Origin: UBA6168 sp965222975
GTDB lineage: Bacteria > Bacteroidota > Bacteroidia > Chitinophagales > Saprospiraceae
NCBI GenBank assembly: GCA_965222975.1
Contig: CBDCVJ010000050.1
Span: 62,001 to 126,000, forward strand
DNA: 64,000 bases
Direction of reading: 5' to 3'
Under the pieces are notes generated by a model. It saw only the letters and a list, made by a program, of their open reading frames with translations, made no database searches and was not told where the DNA came from. The position numbers were made by a program, and so were the translations under genes. How positions within the stretch are numbered: position 1 is the stretch's first letter; every line of letters starts with the position of its first letter. This document shows, in pieces, positions 54,495 through 63,083 of this stretch.

Positions 54495-54698
54495 GGATGA
54501 AACCTATGTTACTATACACTTTTTGAAAATGACTGGTTTTCATGCCTGAGAAGAAAGATTCTTTAGAGAGGGAGGTGTTTTTTTTGATTTTTTTTGCAAA
54601 AAAAATCAAAAAAAACACCTCCCTCTCTATTGGTTTCTTCACTTTTTGCCTGAAAACGGATTTAAATATAAAAAGTGTATAGCAACTTAGGATGAAAC
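54495..54698. mobile_element. Palindromic element F with 9-bp target-site duplication
   Basis: GGATGAAAC occurs at 54495-54503 and 54690-54698. Just inside, TATGTTACTATACAC (54505-54519) and GTGTATAGCAACTTA (54675-54689) are inverse at 13 of 15, extending into TTTTT/AAAAA. The centre is a perfect hairpin of about 32 bp (54565-54628, arm start AGAGAGGGAGGTGTTT, loop GC). GCCTGAAAACGGATTT at 54648 is shared with element D. The near end lies 11 bases before the PDZ gene start, in its leader. Confidence 0.82.
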
Positions 54699-55005
54699 AA
54701 CCCTGTTGGAATAAATACCAACAGGGGGTTTAAAGAAATAGTTGTTATTGATTGTTGGGTTAATCGACGGTTGAATGGTTAATAGATTTTGGTTCTCCCT
54801 TTGGAAAACTACTAAAAAATAGTCCTAAATCTTAAACCGTTGATGGTTCACATGCAAGTAAAAAAACACGATCATTTCTTAATGGCCCATAAAAGCCAGA
54901 ACCATGTGCCAAAACCTCTCAAACCATTATTTTGTAATGGCATTTTCATTAAAAAGACATATTGGCCTTATCGAAAGTTGCACTGACAAAAACCAAAATG
55001 ACCAG

Positions 55006-55013
55006 TACATTTG
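55006..55013 (+). promoter_or_regulatory. -7 promoter box of the DUF4403 gene
   Basis: TACATTTG fully matches TAnnTTTG. A TTG lies 25 bases upstream, a little far. The start codon is 39 bases on. Confidence 0.5.
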
Positions 55014-55052
55014 CAGGCAATTTATAGATGATTTTACTCAATGCTATCACCT

Positions 55053-56420
55053 ATGTCCAACTACTTTTTTATAAAATTCTTTGTCTTATTTTTTTTATTA
55101 CAGGCATGCAATAGTTCAAAACCTACCAATACAATGAAGTATTATGACCCTGATGCAAGCGCCAGCTACTCCATACTGAACCTCCCCATCAAACTTGATA
55201 AAACGGAATTGGAAAAAGCCATTAACCAGCAGTTGGGCCAAGTGGTTTTTGAAGATAGTGACTTCTCGGATGGTTTAATGATAAAAGCCACCAGACAGTC
55301 GGATGTCACATTAGAAGTAGCAGACCAAACTGTAAAGTATTTTGTACCAATTGACTTATGGGTGAAAAAAGACGTGATGATCACCGCAGTGGAAGCAGAG
55401 GGCGCACTCAACTTGGAATTTGAAACATTTTTCGACGTCAAACCTGACTGGCAGCTCGAAACCAAAACTGATCTCAAAAAATACGACTGGACAAAAACCC
55501 CGGTGGTCAAATTGGGCATCGGCAATCTAAATGTCACCTCAATTGCTAACCAGTTCATTGAACAAGCCAAAAGCCAATTGTCTTCTGCCATTGACGAACA
55601 GATTAAATATGCCATCGACCTAAAAAGGGAGATTAACAGGGCGTGGAATGAGATGCAGTCTCCCATTCTTGTCTCGGAGGAATATCGAACATGGCTAATA
55701 ATGAATCCAGATTCTGTTAGGCTCACACCATTAATAAGTAGAGGCAATAGCATACAAAGCACCGTAGTTATCAGAGCCATGCCGAGAATGTCCATGGGAG
55801 CGAAACCACCGAATGATAACATTTCCCCTTTGCCTGAATTTCAATACATCAATGAAATCTCAAATGAACATTTTTCTATTTTCCTTGGTAGTGAAATCCC
55901 TTTTGATGAAGCTGAACGCATAACGAAGCAAAACATGGTAGGAGAATCTTATTCCTATGGAAAAAGGTCTGTGAAAGTGGAAGACATTAATTTGTATGGA
56001 CAAGGCAATAAACTGGTCGTAAAAACCAGTTTGTCAGGGAGTTACACGGGAGATGTTTTCTTTACTGGAAAACCAGAATACAACGACCGCAAAAATGAAA
56101 TCGTTATGAAAGATGTGGATTTTGACTTCAGCTCAAAAAAAACATTGATGAAAACAGCCAGTTGGTTATTCAAGGGCTCACTAAAAAAAACAATACAAGA
56201 GAATCTAAATTTCCAGCTAAACCAAAACCTCGAAGCTGCCCAATCAGCCATCGAACACCAATTGGAAAATTTTGACCTTGGCCCAGGAATTAAAATAGTA
56301 GGTAACCTTAACGAACTCAATGTATCCCATATTTATATCAGCTCCACAGGGATCAATGTAAAGGTGGGCTTGGATGGAAAACTCCATATTGAAGTTAAGC
56401 AATTCACAGCTTCAAAGTGA
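55053..56420 (+). CDS. DUF4403 family lipoprotein
   Basis: A 455-residue protein with a lipoprotein signal (FVLFFLLQACNSS). The body has the DUF4403 pattern: an early strand-helix unit SILNLPIKLDKTELEKAINQQLG, later VKLGIGNLNVTSIANQFIEQAKSQL and a matching C-terminal unit, which suggests two long tubular lipid-binding-like (BPI/SMP-type) halves. The family is of unknown function. An ATG four codons upstream (55041) is an alternative start. Confidence 0.85.
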   Translation: MSNYFFIKFFVLFFLLQACNSSKPTNTMKYYDPDASASYSILNLPIKLDKTELEKAINQQLGQVVFEDSDFSDGLMIKATRQSDVTLEVADQTVKYFVPIDLWVKKDVMITAVEAEGALNLEFETFFDVKPDWQLETKTDLKKYDWTKTPVVKLGIGNLNVTSIANQFIEQAKSQLSSAIDEQIKYAIDLKREINRAWNEMQSPILVSEEYRTWLIMNPDSVRLTPLISRGNSIQSTVVIRAMPRMSMGAKPPNDNISPLPEFQYINEISNEHFSIFLGSEIPFDEAERITKQNMVGESYSYGKRSVKVEDINLYGQGNKLVVKTSLSGSYTGDVFFTGKPEYNDRKNEIVMKDVDFDFSSKKTLMKTASWLFKGSLKKTIQENLNFQLNQNLEAAQSAIEHQLENFDLGPGIKIVGNLNELNVSHIYISSTGINVKVGLDGKLHIEVKQFTASK

Positions 56421-57038
56421 CCAACATGATTTTTCTCATAAGTAAATAATATGACAATTAGAAATTTTGGAGCAATATTTTCTGCAAATAAAAACATGTC
56501 TAAAAACGGGTTCACCCCTTTACTTTTTATCAATAACCTCATAAATTTGCCATCCCAACGAACGGCAAAAAGTTGCCAACCAACGATATACCACATGAGT
56601 ACAACCACAAAGTTTTGACTCAACAGTTATTAAATTAGGGAGTTGATTTGGAATGCTATTATGGCGGGCCTCAGCTGTTGACTTGTCCAGCTTCTGATCC
56701 CGATCTTGATCGGGAAAGGGACAGGAGGATTACAAAACACATTCCGGCTACCCTAACCATGTCTTTAGGGGTCAAAAACGCCTCTTGTACTTGTGTGGTT
56801 TTTTTATTACCTCTATTCTAATTACCACTCCATTTGTTTTCGCTGCTATCAAACTCAAATCTAACTTACACTTCTACTACTTTAAAAGATACATAGAAAG
56901 TTTGCAAAGGCCATTTGTATAGCAATCTTGATCTTGTTTTTGTCCTTTTTCGTGGATAAAAGGTGAGATTGCCAAATAAAGGGTTTAACTTTCACCTCAA
57001 TAATTTCCTCATTTTCAAATCACTAAAAAATATTTATC
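56421..57038. other. Intergenic region without a recognised gene
   Basis: More than 600 bases. There is a short palindrome CCCGATCTTGATCGGG (near 56699) and nothing that I can assign as RNA, repeat family or gene. The promoter of the SPFH gene should lie in the last 100 bases, where TAACTTTC is a near match to the -7 box. Confidence 0.45.
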
Positions 57039-57974
57039 ATGGGAATATCAGCAATAATTTTTCTCGTACTTGCTTTCTTTGTCTTTACTTCAGCCTTGTT
57101 TGTAGTTAAACAACAGACTGCAGTCATCATCCAGCGCTTTGGTAAATTCGCCAGTGTCAGGAATTCAGGCCTTCAATTCAAAGTGCCTATTATTGATCAG
57201 ATTGCAGGGCGCATTAGCTTAAAAATCCAACAATTGGATGTACCCGTTGAAACAAAAACCAAGGATGATGTTTTTGTCAGAATCCAGGTTTCTGTACAAT
57301 ACAGGATATTGAAGGATGCTATATACGAGGCATTCTACGAACTGCAAAATCCAACCGAACAGATTACCTCTTATATTTTCGATGTAGTGAGAGCAGAAGT
57401 ACCTAAAATGAAATTGGATGATGTGTTCGTCAAAAAAGATGACATCGCCCATGCCATTTTAAGGGAACTCGATGAAGCCATGAATGACTATGGCTATGGC
57501 ATTGTGAAAGCACTTGTGACTGATATAGACCCTGCATCCGAAGTCAAGCAAGCCATGAACCATATCAATGCTGCGGAACGTAAAAAGATCGCAGCTGAAT
57601 ATGAAGGGGAAGCCGAAAAAATCCGCATCGTGGCCAAAGCCAAAGCAGAGGCCGAGAGCAAGCGCTTGCAAGGCCAAGGTATCGCTGATCAGCGCCGGGA
57701 AATAGCAAAAGGTATAGAGGACAGCGTCGAAGCACTTAACAAAGTCGGTATCAATTCACAAGAGGCATCTGCACTTATTGTTGTGACCCAGCACTACGAC
57801 ACCTTACAAGCTGTTGGGGAGCAATCAAAGAATACGCTCATCTTGCTGCCAAACAGCCCGAACTCTGGAAGCGATATGCTTTCACAAATGACTTCCTCAT
57901 TCATTGCCGCTCAGGAGTTTGGCGATGAACTCAGGAAATCAAACGCAGCTAATGGAAATAAAAAATTGAACTGA
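57039..57974 (+). CDS. SPFH/Band 7 (stomatin/paraslipin-like) membrane protein
   Basis: A 311-residue protein anchored by an N-terminal helix (about 3-23). The SPFH domain (about 25-180) has VKQQTAVIIQRFGKFASV and VQYRILKDAIYEAFYEL. A helical Glu/Ala/Lys-rich part follows (AAEYEGEAEKIRIVAKAKAEAES), then an oligomerising C-terminus. It resembles QmcA/stomatin proteins, which form large cages in the inner membrane and affect FtsH or membrane fluidity. No NfeD partner adjoins. A terminator follows. Confidence 0.92.
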   Translation: MGISAIIFLVLAFFVFTSALFVVKQQTAVIIQRFGKFASVRNSGLQFKVPIIDQIAGRISLKIQQLDVPVETKTKDDVFVRIQVSVQYRILKDAIYEAFYELQNPTEQITSYIFDVVRAEVPKMKLDDVFVKKDDIAHAILRELDEAMNDYGYGIVKALVTDIDPASEVKQAMNHINAAERKKIAAEYEGEAEKIRIVAKAKAEAESKRLQGQGIADQRREIAKGIEDSVEALNKVGINSQEASALIVVTQHYDTLQAVGEQSKNTLILLPNSPNSGSDMLSQMTSSFIAAQEFGDELRKSNAANGNKKLN

Positions 57975-57995
57975 TTCTGAAACGGTTCATTTTCT

Positions 57996-58032
57996 AAAGG
58001 TTCAAAGTCTAATTGGCTTTGAACCTTTTTTA
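57996..58032 (+). terminator. Terminator after the SPFH gene
   Basis: AAAGGTTCAAAG / CTTTGAACCTTT (57996-58007 / 58017-58028) followed by a T run, 22 bases after the stop. Confidence 0.85.
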
Positions 58033-58075
58033 TTTTCGCCGTTCTCGTATGTTTGTTTTTTTCAAACAATCAACA

Positions 58076-58744
58076 ATGACAAACAAAAGAAGGCCAACTC
58101 CAACACAAAAAAAGAAAGCAGCAGCCATCGCTGAAATATTGGAAAACCTGTACCCAGTCACTCCAATTCCCTTGAACCATCAAGACCCTTATACTTTACT
58201 GGTCGCAGTGCTCTTATCAGCCCAGTGTACCGATGTTCGAGTCAATCAAGTAACGCCAGCACTATTCGAATTGGCGAACACCCCCGGTAATATGGCCAAA
58301 GTACCAGTTGAAAAAATCGAAAAAATAATAAAGCCATGTGGCCTTGCTCCGAGAAAGTCAAAAGCCATTTCGGAGCTTTCGAAAATCCTTTTGGAAAAGC
58401 ATGGAGGAAATGTCCCGCAAGACTGGGAAGCATTGGAAGCATTGCCTGGTGTCGGTCATAAAACAGCCTCGGTGGTGATGTCCCAAGCATTTGGCATACC
58501 TGCATTTCCGGTAGATACCCATATTCACCGATTGGCCTTCCGTTGGGGATTGAGCAGTGGTAAAAACGTAGTGCAAACGGAGCGAGATCTTAAAGCCGTA
58601 TTTCCAAAAGAAAGTTGGAACAAGCTGCATCTACAGATTATCTTCTTTGGTCGGGAACACTGTCCAGCCAGAGGACATGATCCTAACATCTGCCCTATTT
58701 GCAGCAAATTCGGAATCAAAGCTATTTTTAAAAATGAAAAATAA
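58076..58744 (+). CDS. nth: Endonuclease III (DNA glycosylase/AP lyase)
   Basis: A 222-residue base-excision repair enzyme for oxidised pyrimidines. The helix-hairpin-helix is LEALPGVGHKTASVVMSQAFG with the catalytic Lys, and the Asp is in VDTHIHRLAFRWGL. The C-terminal cluster region HCPARGHDPNICPICSKF shows three Cys with unusual spacing and no fourth Cys after CPIC, unlike the E. coli C-x6-C-x2-C-x5-C. The start MTNKRRPTPTQ (58076) is most likely; the frame is open upstream. Its 3' end overlaps cutC by 11 bases. Confidence 0.93.
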   Translation: MTNKRRPTPTQKKKAAAIAEILENLYPVTPIPLNHQDPYTLLVAVLLSAQCTDVRVNQVTPALFELANTPGNMAKVPVEKIEKIIKPCGLAPRKSKAISELSKILLEKHGGNVPQDWEALEALPGVGHKTASVVMSQAFGIPAFPVDTHIHRLAFRWGLSSGKNVVQTERDLKAVFPKESWNKLHLQIIFFGREHCPARGHDPNICPICSKFGIKAIFKNEK

Positions 58745-59357
58745 ACCCATCCTCGAAGCATGCGTGGAAACTGTCGAGCAGGCTGTTCAAGCTGAAAGAT
58801 GTGGCGCTGACCGGATTGAGCTATGTGGTGATTTGTCGGTGGGTGGAATTACTCCATCGAATACATTGTTGAGGGAAACCATGGCAGCCGTAAATATTCC
58901 CATCATGGCAATGGCAAGGCCAAGAGGAGGAAATTTTGTTTACTCATATCATGAACTGGAGGAAATAAAAAGAGCAATTGACAATTTTAAGGAATTGAGT
59001 ATTAAAGGTGTCGTTTTTGGTTTTTTGAAAAACAATGAAGTTGATCTTGAACTGACATCCGAAATGGCGAGTTATGCCCATCCTCTTGAAGTTACATTCC
59101 ATAAGGCTATTGATTTTACTCTAGACCCAATCAAAGAAGCAAAAAGAATATCCCAAATCCCTGGTATTCAAAGGATTTTAACATCAGGTGGCAAAACCAC
59201 CGCCGAAGAAGGAAAAGGTGTTTTAATTAAAATGCAAAAAGTTGTCGGAAAAAACTTAACCATTATAGCAGCCGGAAAAGTAACGGTGCAAAACCTAACG
59301 CTACTACATCAAACGATTGGCGCAAAGGAATACCATGGCCGTCGTATTGTTTTTTGA
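58734..59357 (+). CDS. cutC: Copper homeostasis protein CutC family
   Basis: A 207-residue TIM-barrel protein. ILEACVETVEQAVQAERCGADRIELCGDLSVGGITPS (the start) and MARPRGGNFVYS are family marks, followed by VFGFLKNNEVD, VTFHKAIDF and ILTSGGKTTAEEG. The family was named from E. coli copper sensitivity, but its true activity is uncertain. It overlaps the end of nth by 11 bases, so the two are coupled. It converges on the FtsX-like gene with a 2-base gap. Confidence 0.93.
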   Translation: MKNKPILEACVETVEQAVQAERCGADRIELCGDLSVGGITPSNTLLRETMAAVNIPIMAMARPRGGNFVYSYHELEEIKRAIDNFKELSIKGVVFGFLKNNEVDLELTSEMASYAHPLEVTFHKAIDFTLDPIKEAKRISQIPGIQRILTSGGKTTAEEGKGVLIKMQKVVGKNLTIIAAGKVTVQNLTLLHQTIGAKEYHGRRIVF

Positions 59358-59359
59358 CT

Positions 59360-60547
59360 TCACTCTAAACGGCTTACTGCTCGCCTGATCTTCGACATAT
59401 TTTGCCAAACTAAAACTCCAAATGATAAAATCCCTACCAAATATACCCACCAATGCAGGTTCAAATCCATTCGAAATCCTTGGCCTTGCAACATTTCAAC
59501 AAAAAAGTAGCGGATCAAAAAAAGTAAGGCAAAAACAACCACCATGACGATGGAAAATATTTTGAGGAATTTATTTTCAATCGATTTTGAGATCATTCCT
59601 GGAGCAAAACCTTGTTCCAATAACAGCTTTATAGAAGACGCATTCTTGGAAATGACCAATTGAAAAGCAGATATAAAGACTACAGCAGCCAAAAGCAAAA
59701 TGACCAAGCCAAGGAAAATAACCGTTGAAATAATTATTCTGGATAAAATGATAAACTCCTTTCCGATCAAGCGGCCCGTACTGATTTCAAAACCGTTTTC
59801 CCCGATAAAATCCAAAAGTTCTTTATCCATCGGATTGGCTACTTTCAAGATGATTTTTGCAGGCTTTTTTCCATTATTTACCCCGAAAGTTTTATTGGCC
59901 CAAACCATGAATTCATAGGGCACTAAAATGGAGTTGATTCGATCTGAAAATCCGACGACCCTTCCCTGAAAAGTTTGTCGCTTGCCATTTCCTTCAAGCC
60001 GCACATCCATCACCATTCGCTGAGCGCTTTTTGCTGAAATCTGTGGCAACCCCTGGCTGGGTGCAAATCCAAAATTGTATAAAGCAAGATAGTCCCTTGC
60101 AACTATTACGGGTATTTCTTTTTGACCTTCAGACCAACGAAATGCCGGTTCATCAATATCCAAAAAATCAGAAGGCAGGGCTTCAAAAAACAACTCCGTG
60201 TAAAACCCGAGCATATCACTGTAGGCACCTGCTTTGAAGTCGTTTGATGAAAAAAGGCCAACGGACTCGACTGCTTCAATGTTTTCTATTTTTTCTATTT
60301 CATTTTCAGAAAAACCAGATACACCTCCAATGGTATTGAAAATATTGACTTTTTTATTGAGTTGGATAAACTGTTCATTTTGATTGTTTTTCCCAAAAAA
60401 TAAAGATTGCAAATCAATGTAAAATTGAACGGCTGAAAGCAACAGCAACAATCCAAGTAAAGCTCCGGCAATTGCCCCAAACAATTGCCAATTGAAGCCT
60501 TTTTCCCAAAAAAGCTTATTCAATATTTTAATTAAGTCAATTTGCAT
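59360..60547 (-). CDS. FtsX-like ABC permease
   Basis: A 395-residue membrane protein with one helix near the N-terminus (about 25-45), a periplasmic domain of about 210 residues, and three helices at the end (about 262-290, 320-345, 365-385) in an FtsX core (LLLAAVVFISAFQLVISKNASSIKLLLEQGFAP). The single 4-helix unit fits LolC/FtsX types. The partner ATPase may be the ftsE-like gene at 26624, but no link is shown. It is last in the gcvH-vanZ-tonB run, separated from tonB by a terminator. Confidence 0.8.
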   Translation of the reverse strand: MQIDLIKILNKLFWEKGFNWQLFGAIAGALLGLLLLLSAVQFYIDLQSLFFGKNNQNEQFIQLNKKVNIFNTIGGVSGFSENEIEKIENIEAVESVGLFSSNDFKAGAYSDMLGFYTELFFEALPSDFLDIDEPAFRWSEGQKEIPVIVARDYLALYNFGFAPSQGLPQISAKSAQRMVMDVRLEGNGKRQTFQGRVVGFSDRINSILVPYEFMVWANKTFGVNNGKKPAKIILKVANPMDKELLDFIGENGFEISTGRLIGKEFIILSRIIISTVIFLGLVILLLAAVVFISAFQLVISKNASSIKLLLEQGFAPGMISKSIENKFLKIFSIVMVVVFALLFLIRYFFVEMLQGQGFRMDLNLHWWVYLVGILSFGVLVWQNMSKIRRAVSRLE

Positions 60548-60570
60548 TCAAATAAATTGGAGGCGCAAAA

Positions 60571-60603
60571 TAAAAAAAGGGCAACCGTTGAACGGCTACC
60601 CTT
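60571..60603 (-). terminator. Terminator after the tonB-like gene
   Basis: On the minus strand AGGGTAGCCGTT and AACGGTTGCCCT form a 12-bp stem with two G-T pairs, followed by a T run, 22 bases after the tonB stop. Confidence 0.75.
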
Positions 60604-60625
60604 TATTTGTTTTTCATGAAAATGC

Positions 60626-61522
60626 TTATTCGAGTTTAAACTTGACAGGCAAGTTAAATTGTACCCGGACAGGTCTTCCACGTTGCTTACCAGGTTCCCA
60701 CTTAGGCATTTTTCCAACAACACGAAGTGCTTCCTGTCCACATCCGGCACCAATATCACGAACAACTTCAGCACCTGTGATACTGCCATCTTTTTCGACA
60801 ACAAACTTGACAACGACCATTCCTTCTACTCCATTTTCACGAGCGATAGCTGGGTACTTGATATTACCATAAATGAACTGAAGCATCTTTTCGTCAGCAC
60901 ATTTTTTCTTTTCCGTTTTATCCGAGATGTTTTCACATCCTGGAAAAGCCGGCTGATCTTCAACCACTTTAAAGATTTCATTATCATCATTCTTTGGTGG
61001 TGGTGGCGGCGGTGGTGGTGGTGGCGGCGGAGCAGCAGGTTTTGGTGCTTCGATCTCCACTTCTTCATCGATCGAGGTATCCTCAAATGTGACGGTTTCT
61101 TCAACAGAAACATCATCAGGGATTTCTTGGATAACCGGCGGTGGCGGTGGCGGTGGCGGTGGCGGTGGTTCAGCTGTACGTGGCGTTTCCATTTCTATTT
61201 CCTCATCCAAAGTACCCAATAAACCGGATACATCAATCACCCTTTCGTACTGCGTCCAACTGAAGGCAAGGATCATAAGAACTATGGCCGCCATGAGCCC
61301 ATAGTTAAGGAAAGTACCACTTAGGCCGAAAGTATCCACTTCAGGATATTTTGTCCTGCCTTCTAGGGGAGAACTGAAAGTTGTGTCTTTGTGCTTTGCG
61401 GTGAGGTCACTTTCAGAACGTTTAGCGTAGGCTTTCCTCACAAGTAAAATAATACCAACTGTGAGCAAAACCAAAGCGATGAAAGCACCTAGAACCACGC
61501 CGCCTTTTACTTCAAAATCCAT
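60626..61522 (-). CDS. Energy transducer TonB with two polyproline tracts
   Basis: A 298-residue protein. It has an N-terminal helix (GAFIALVLLTVGIILLV) and a second one at about 70-90, then an acidic/Pro-rich spacer with two runs of about 11-12 Pro separated by a Glu-rich stretch. The C-terminal TonB domain (about 215-298) has YPAIARENGVEGMVVVKFVVEKDGS and ends VQFNLPVKFKLE. It passes proton-motive energy from ExbBD to outer-membrane transporters. It begins 5 bases after vanZ. The Pro tracts are written in repeating triplets at DNA level (near 61000-61035 and 61138-61170). Confidence 0.92.
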   Translation of the reverse strand: MDFEVKGGVVLGAFIALVLLTVGIILLVRKAYAKRSESDLTAKHKDTTFSSPLEGRTKYPEVDTFGLSGTFLNYGLMAAIVLMILAFSWTQYERVIDVSGLLGTLDEEIEMETPRTAEPPPPPPPPPPPVIQEIPDDVSVEETVTFEDTSIDEEVEIEAPKPAAPPPPPPPPPPPPKNDDNEIFKVVEDQPAFPGCENISDKTEKKKCADEKMLQFIYGNIKYPAIARENGVEGMVVVKFVVEKDGSITGAEVVRDIGAGCGQEALRVVGKMPKWEPGKQRGRPVRVQFNLPVKFKLE

Positions 61523-61527
61523 AAAGC

Positions 61528-61878
61528 TTAAGTTTTAATGATGAAAGTTCTAAATAATAAATAGCTCAAACATGCTCCCGTAATATTAGCAACCATATCC
61601 CACAATTCAAAATAGCGGTGGGGAAAGAATGCCCATTGGACAAATTCAAGGAAGATTCCATAGCCTGAGACCCCCAAAACTGTCTTTTGCATGTTGGCTC
61701 TGGTAATTTTTCCGTCTTTTTTCAAGCCCCAGAAAAAGAGCCAAGCCAACATACCATAGGCAGCCAAATGACCAATTTTATCCGGCGATATGCCCATATC
61801 GGGTATTTGAACACCTGAACTTACAGATAGATAAAAGATCACTAAAGCGCATAATATGGCAGGTAAATACGGGTTCAA
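61528..61878 (-). CDS. VanZ family protein
   Basis: A 116-residue inner-membrane protein with four helices. PDMGISPDKIGHLAAYGMLAWLFFWGL and YGIFLEFVQWAFFPHRYFELWDMVANITGA carry the conserved VanZ residues (D, H, E, Q, P and the D-x-x-A-N). Its role is unknown, although the family name comes from teicoplanin resistance. It lies between gcvH and tonB on the same strand, an order often seen in Bacteroidota. Confidence 0.92.
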   Translation of the reverse strand: MNPYLPAILCALVIFYLSVSSGVQIPDMGISPDKIGHLAAYGMLAWLFFWGLKKDGKITRANMQKTVLGVSGYGIFLEFVQWAFFPHRYFELWDMVANITGACLSYLLFRTFIIKT

Positions 61879-61954
61879 AGAACAGTTTTTAATAGCTATT
61901 CACACGTCAAGATGCACCTGAACTTAAAAATGGTGCAATGCCACTGATTTTTTT

Positions 61955-62350
61955 TCATGAAATCAGGCTTTTATATGCCTCGGCATCTAAAAGTGACTTT
62001 AATTCTTCAGGGTCAGACAACTCAACCTTAATAATCCAACCTTCCTCATAAGGGGAATCATTGACTAGAGTAGGGTTGTCGCCATCATTTTCGTCCAATG
62101 CCGGATTGAACTCCAATACCTTTCCGCTTACGGGCATGAGCAAATCAGAAGTTGTCTTGACTGCCTCAACAGTTCCAAAAACATCTTTAGCGTTCAATTC
62201 CTCTTCGATTGTGTCCACCTCGACATAGACGATTTCGCCCAATTCACTTTGGGCATGGTCGGTAATGCCGATGAAGGCGGTTTTTCCATCAGCTTCCACC
62301 CTGATCCACTCATGGTCATCAGAGTACTTGAGATTGTCTGGTATGTGCAT
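61955..62350 (-). CDS. gcvH: Glycine cleavage system H protein
   Basis: A 131-residue lipoyl carrier that shuttles the methylamine group of glycine between the P, T and L proteins. The lipoyl Lys is in VFGTVEAVKTTSDLLMPVSG (about residue 64). The start DNLKYSDDHEWIR is typical. The start is set at MHIPDNLKYS (62350). No other glycine-cleavage gene is nearby. A promoter-like sequence and a factor-independent terminator lie 130-235 bases upstream on the same strand. Confidence 0.96.
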   Translation of the reverse strand: MHIPDNLKYSDDHEWIRVEADGKTAFIGITDHAQSELGEIVYVEVDTIEEELNAKDVFGTVEAVKTTSDLLMPVSGKVLEFNPALDENDGDNPTLVNDSPYEEGWIIKVELSDPEELKSLLDAEAYKSLIS

Positions 62351-62480
62351 AAAAAAAGATATGTGTTTGTAGTGAAAAATAGAAGGAAAGAAAGAGGAAA
62401 CCATGGTTGGGTTGCAGCCTAACTTTTTTCCAGTGCGCCAAATTTAAAAGTTTTTAGAAATTCAAGAACAGAAAGGACAA

Positions 62481-62523
62481 AAAATAAAAAACCGGGCTTA
62501 CGAAAAAGGAGATGTAAGCCCGG
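62481..62523 (-). terminator. Terminator upstream of gcvH (end of a possible short RNA or attenuator)
   Basis: Read on the minus strand: CCGGGCTTAC, a 12-base loop, GTAAGCCCGG (62514-62523 / 62492-62501), then TTTTTTATTTTT. No minus-strand gene ends here; the gcvH start is 131 bases further on. Confidence 0.75.
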
Positions 62524-62550
62524 CGAAAACACGCTCTCTCTAATTTTTTA
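62481..62550 (-). ncRNA. Candidate short RNA or attenuated leader upstream of gcvH
   Basis: A minus-strand promoter-like pair (TTG at 62581-62583, 17-base gap, TATCTTAG at 62556-62563) stands right before a region closed by the terminator at 62481-62523. The product would be about 70 bases. It matches no RNA family that I recognise. Confidence 0.4.
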
Positions 62551-62555
62551 TAGCG

Positions 62556-62583
62556 CTAAGATAATGGTTTTTAACAAAATCAA
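62556..62583 (-). promoter_or_regulatory. Promoter-like pair for the short RNA / gcvH leader
   Basis: TTG - 17 bases - TATCTTAG on the minus strand, seven of eight with TAnnTTTG. Confidence 0.4.
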
Positions 62584-62745
62584 GCCTTTTTAAAATAATT
62601 TTATTCAGATTATTCACGCTGTAAAAAATGAATGTACCTACATCTAATTGGTTTTCAATGAGTTTTGAAATTTGTACAAACAAGGGAGGGTTTTTGTCGG
62701 TTGCATCATTTTTTTGACTTACAGTGGTACAACTTGCTTCTTAAG

Positions 62746-62888
62746 TACCTGAACATATATAATCGACACTTTTTCGCTTTATTGTTATTGGCTATTAGCC
62801 TTTTGCTTTTAGCTATTAAAAGCCAATAGCAAAAAGCCAACAGCTACTGGAATTTATAAAAAGTGTCGATTATTTCATTCAACCTACT
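62746..62888. repeat. Palindromic element M, copy 2
   Basis: The ends are ACCTGAACATATATAATCGA and TGTCGATTATTTCATTCAAC, as in copy 1 (8995-9121). The inner hairpin TCGACACTTTTT / AAAAAGTGTCGA is perfect here. Inside are heptamer words (GGCTATT, AGCCTTT and their inverse, plus an extra AAAAGCC AACAGCT unit). An open frame crossing it is not a gene. Confidence 0.78.
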
Positions 62889-63031
62889 TACCTTTCTCAA
62901 TGCTGACATAGAGCAAAACCTGAATGCATTTGTGAATCCCCTCAAAATCTTACTTCCCGTTAGGGTGAATTGTTTTCAAATTGTGAGAAGTAAGCAATTT
63001 TCCATAAAAGTATTAATGTACCTGCCCTTTC

Positions 63032-63062
63032 TTTTGCTATATTCTAAAAACCGCTATCTTTG
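63032..63062 (+). promoter_or_regulatory. Promoter of rpmE2
   Basis: TTTTG (63032-63036), 18 bases, TATCTTTG (63055-63062): a full match to the Bacteroidota sigma-A promoter. Element C lies between it and the rpmE2 start, so it is within the leader RNA. Confidence 0.75.
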
Positions 63063-63083
63063 CGCTCCTTTTTTGAAAAATGA

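Noticed and set aside
54484..54642. 53-codon N-terminal extension of the four-PDZ protein
   Set aside because: It runs through inserted element F and would bury the signal peptide.
56333..56623. Minus-strand frame of 96 codons at the end of the DUF4403 gene
   Set aside because: Partly antisense to DUF4403 and without family resemblance or start signals.
60659..61222. 187-codon frame opposite tonB with runs of Trp
   Set aside because: Shadow of the polyproline tracts of TonB on the other strand.
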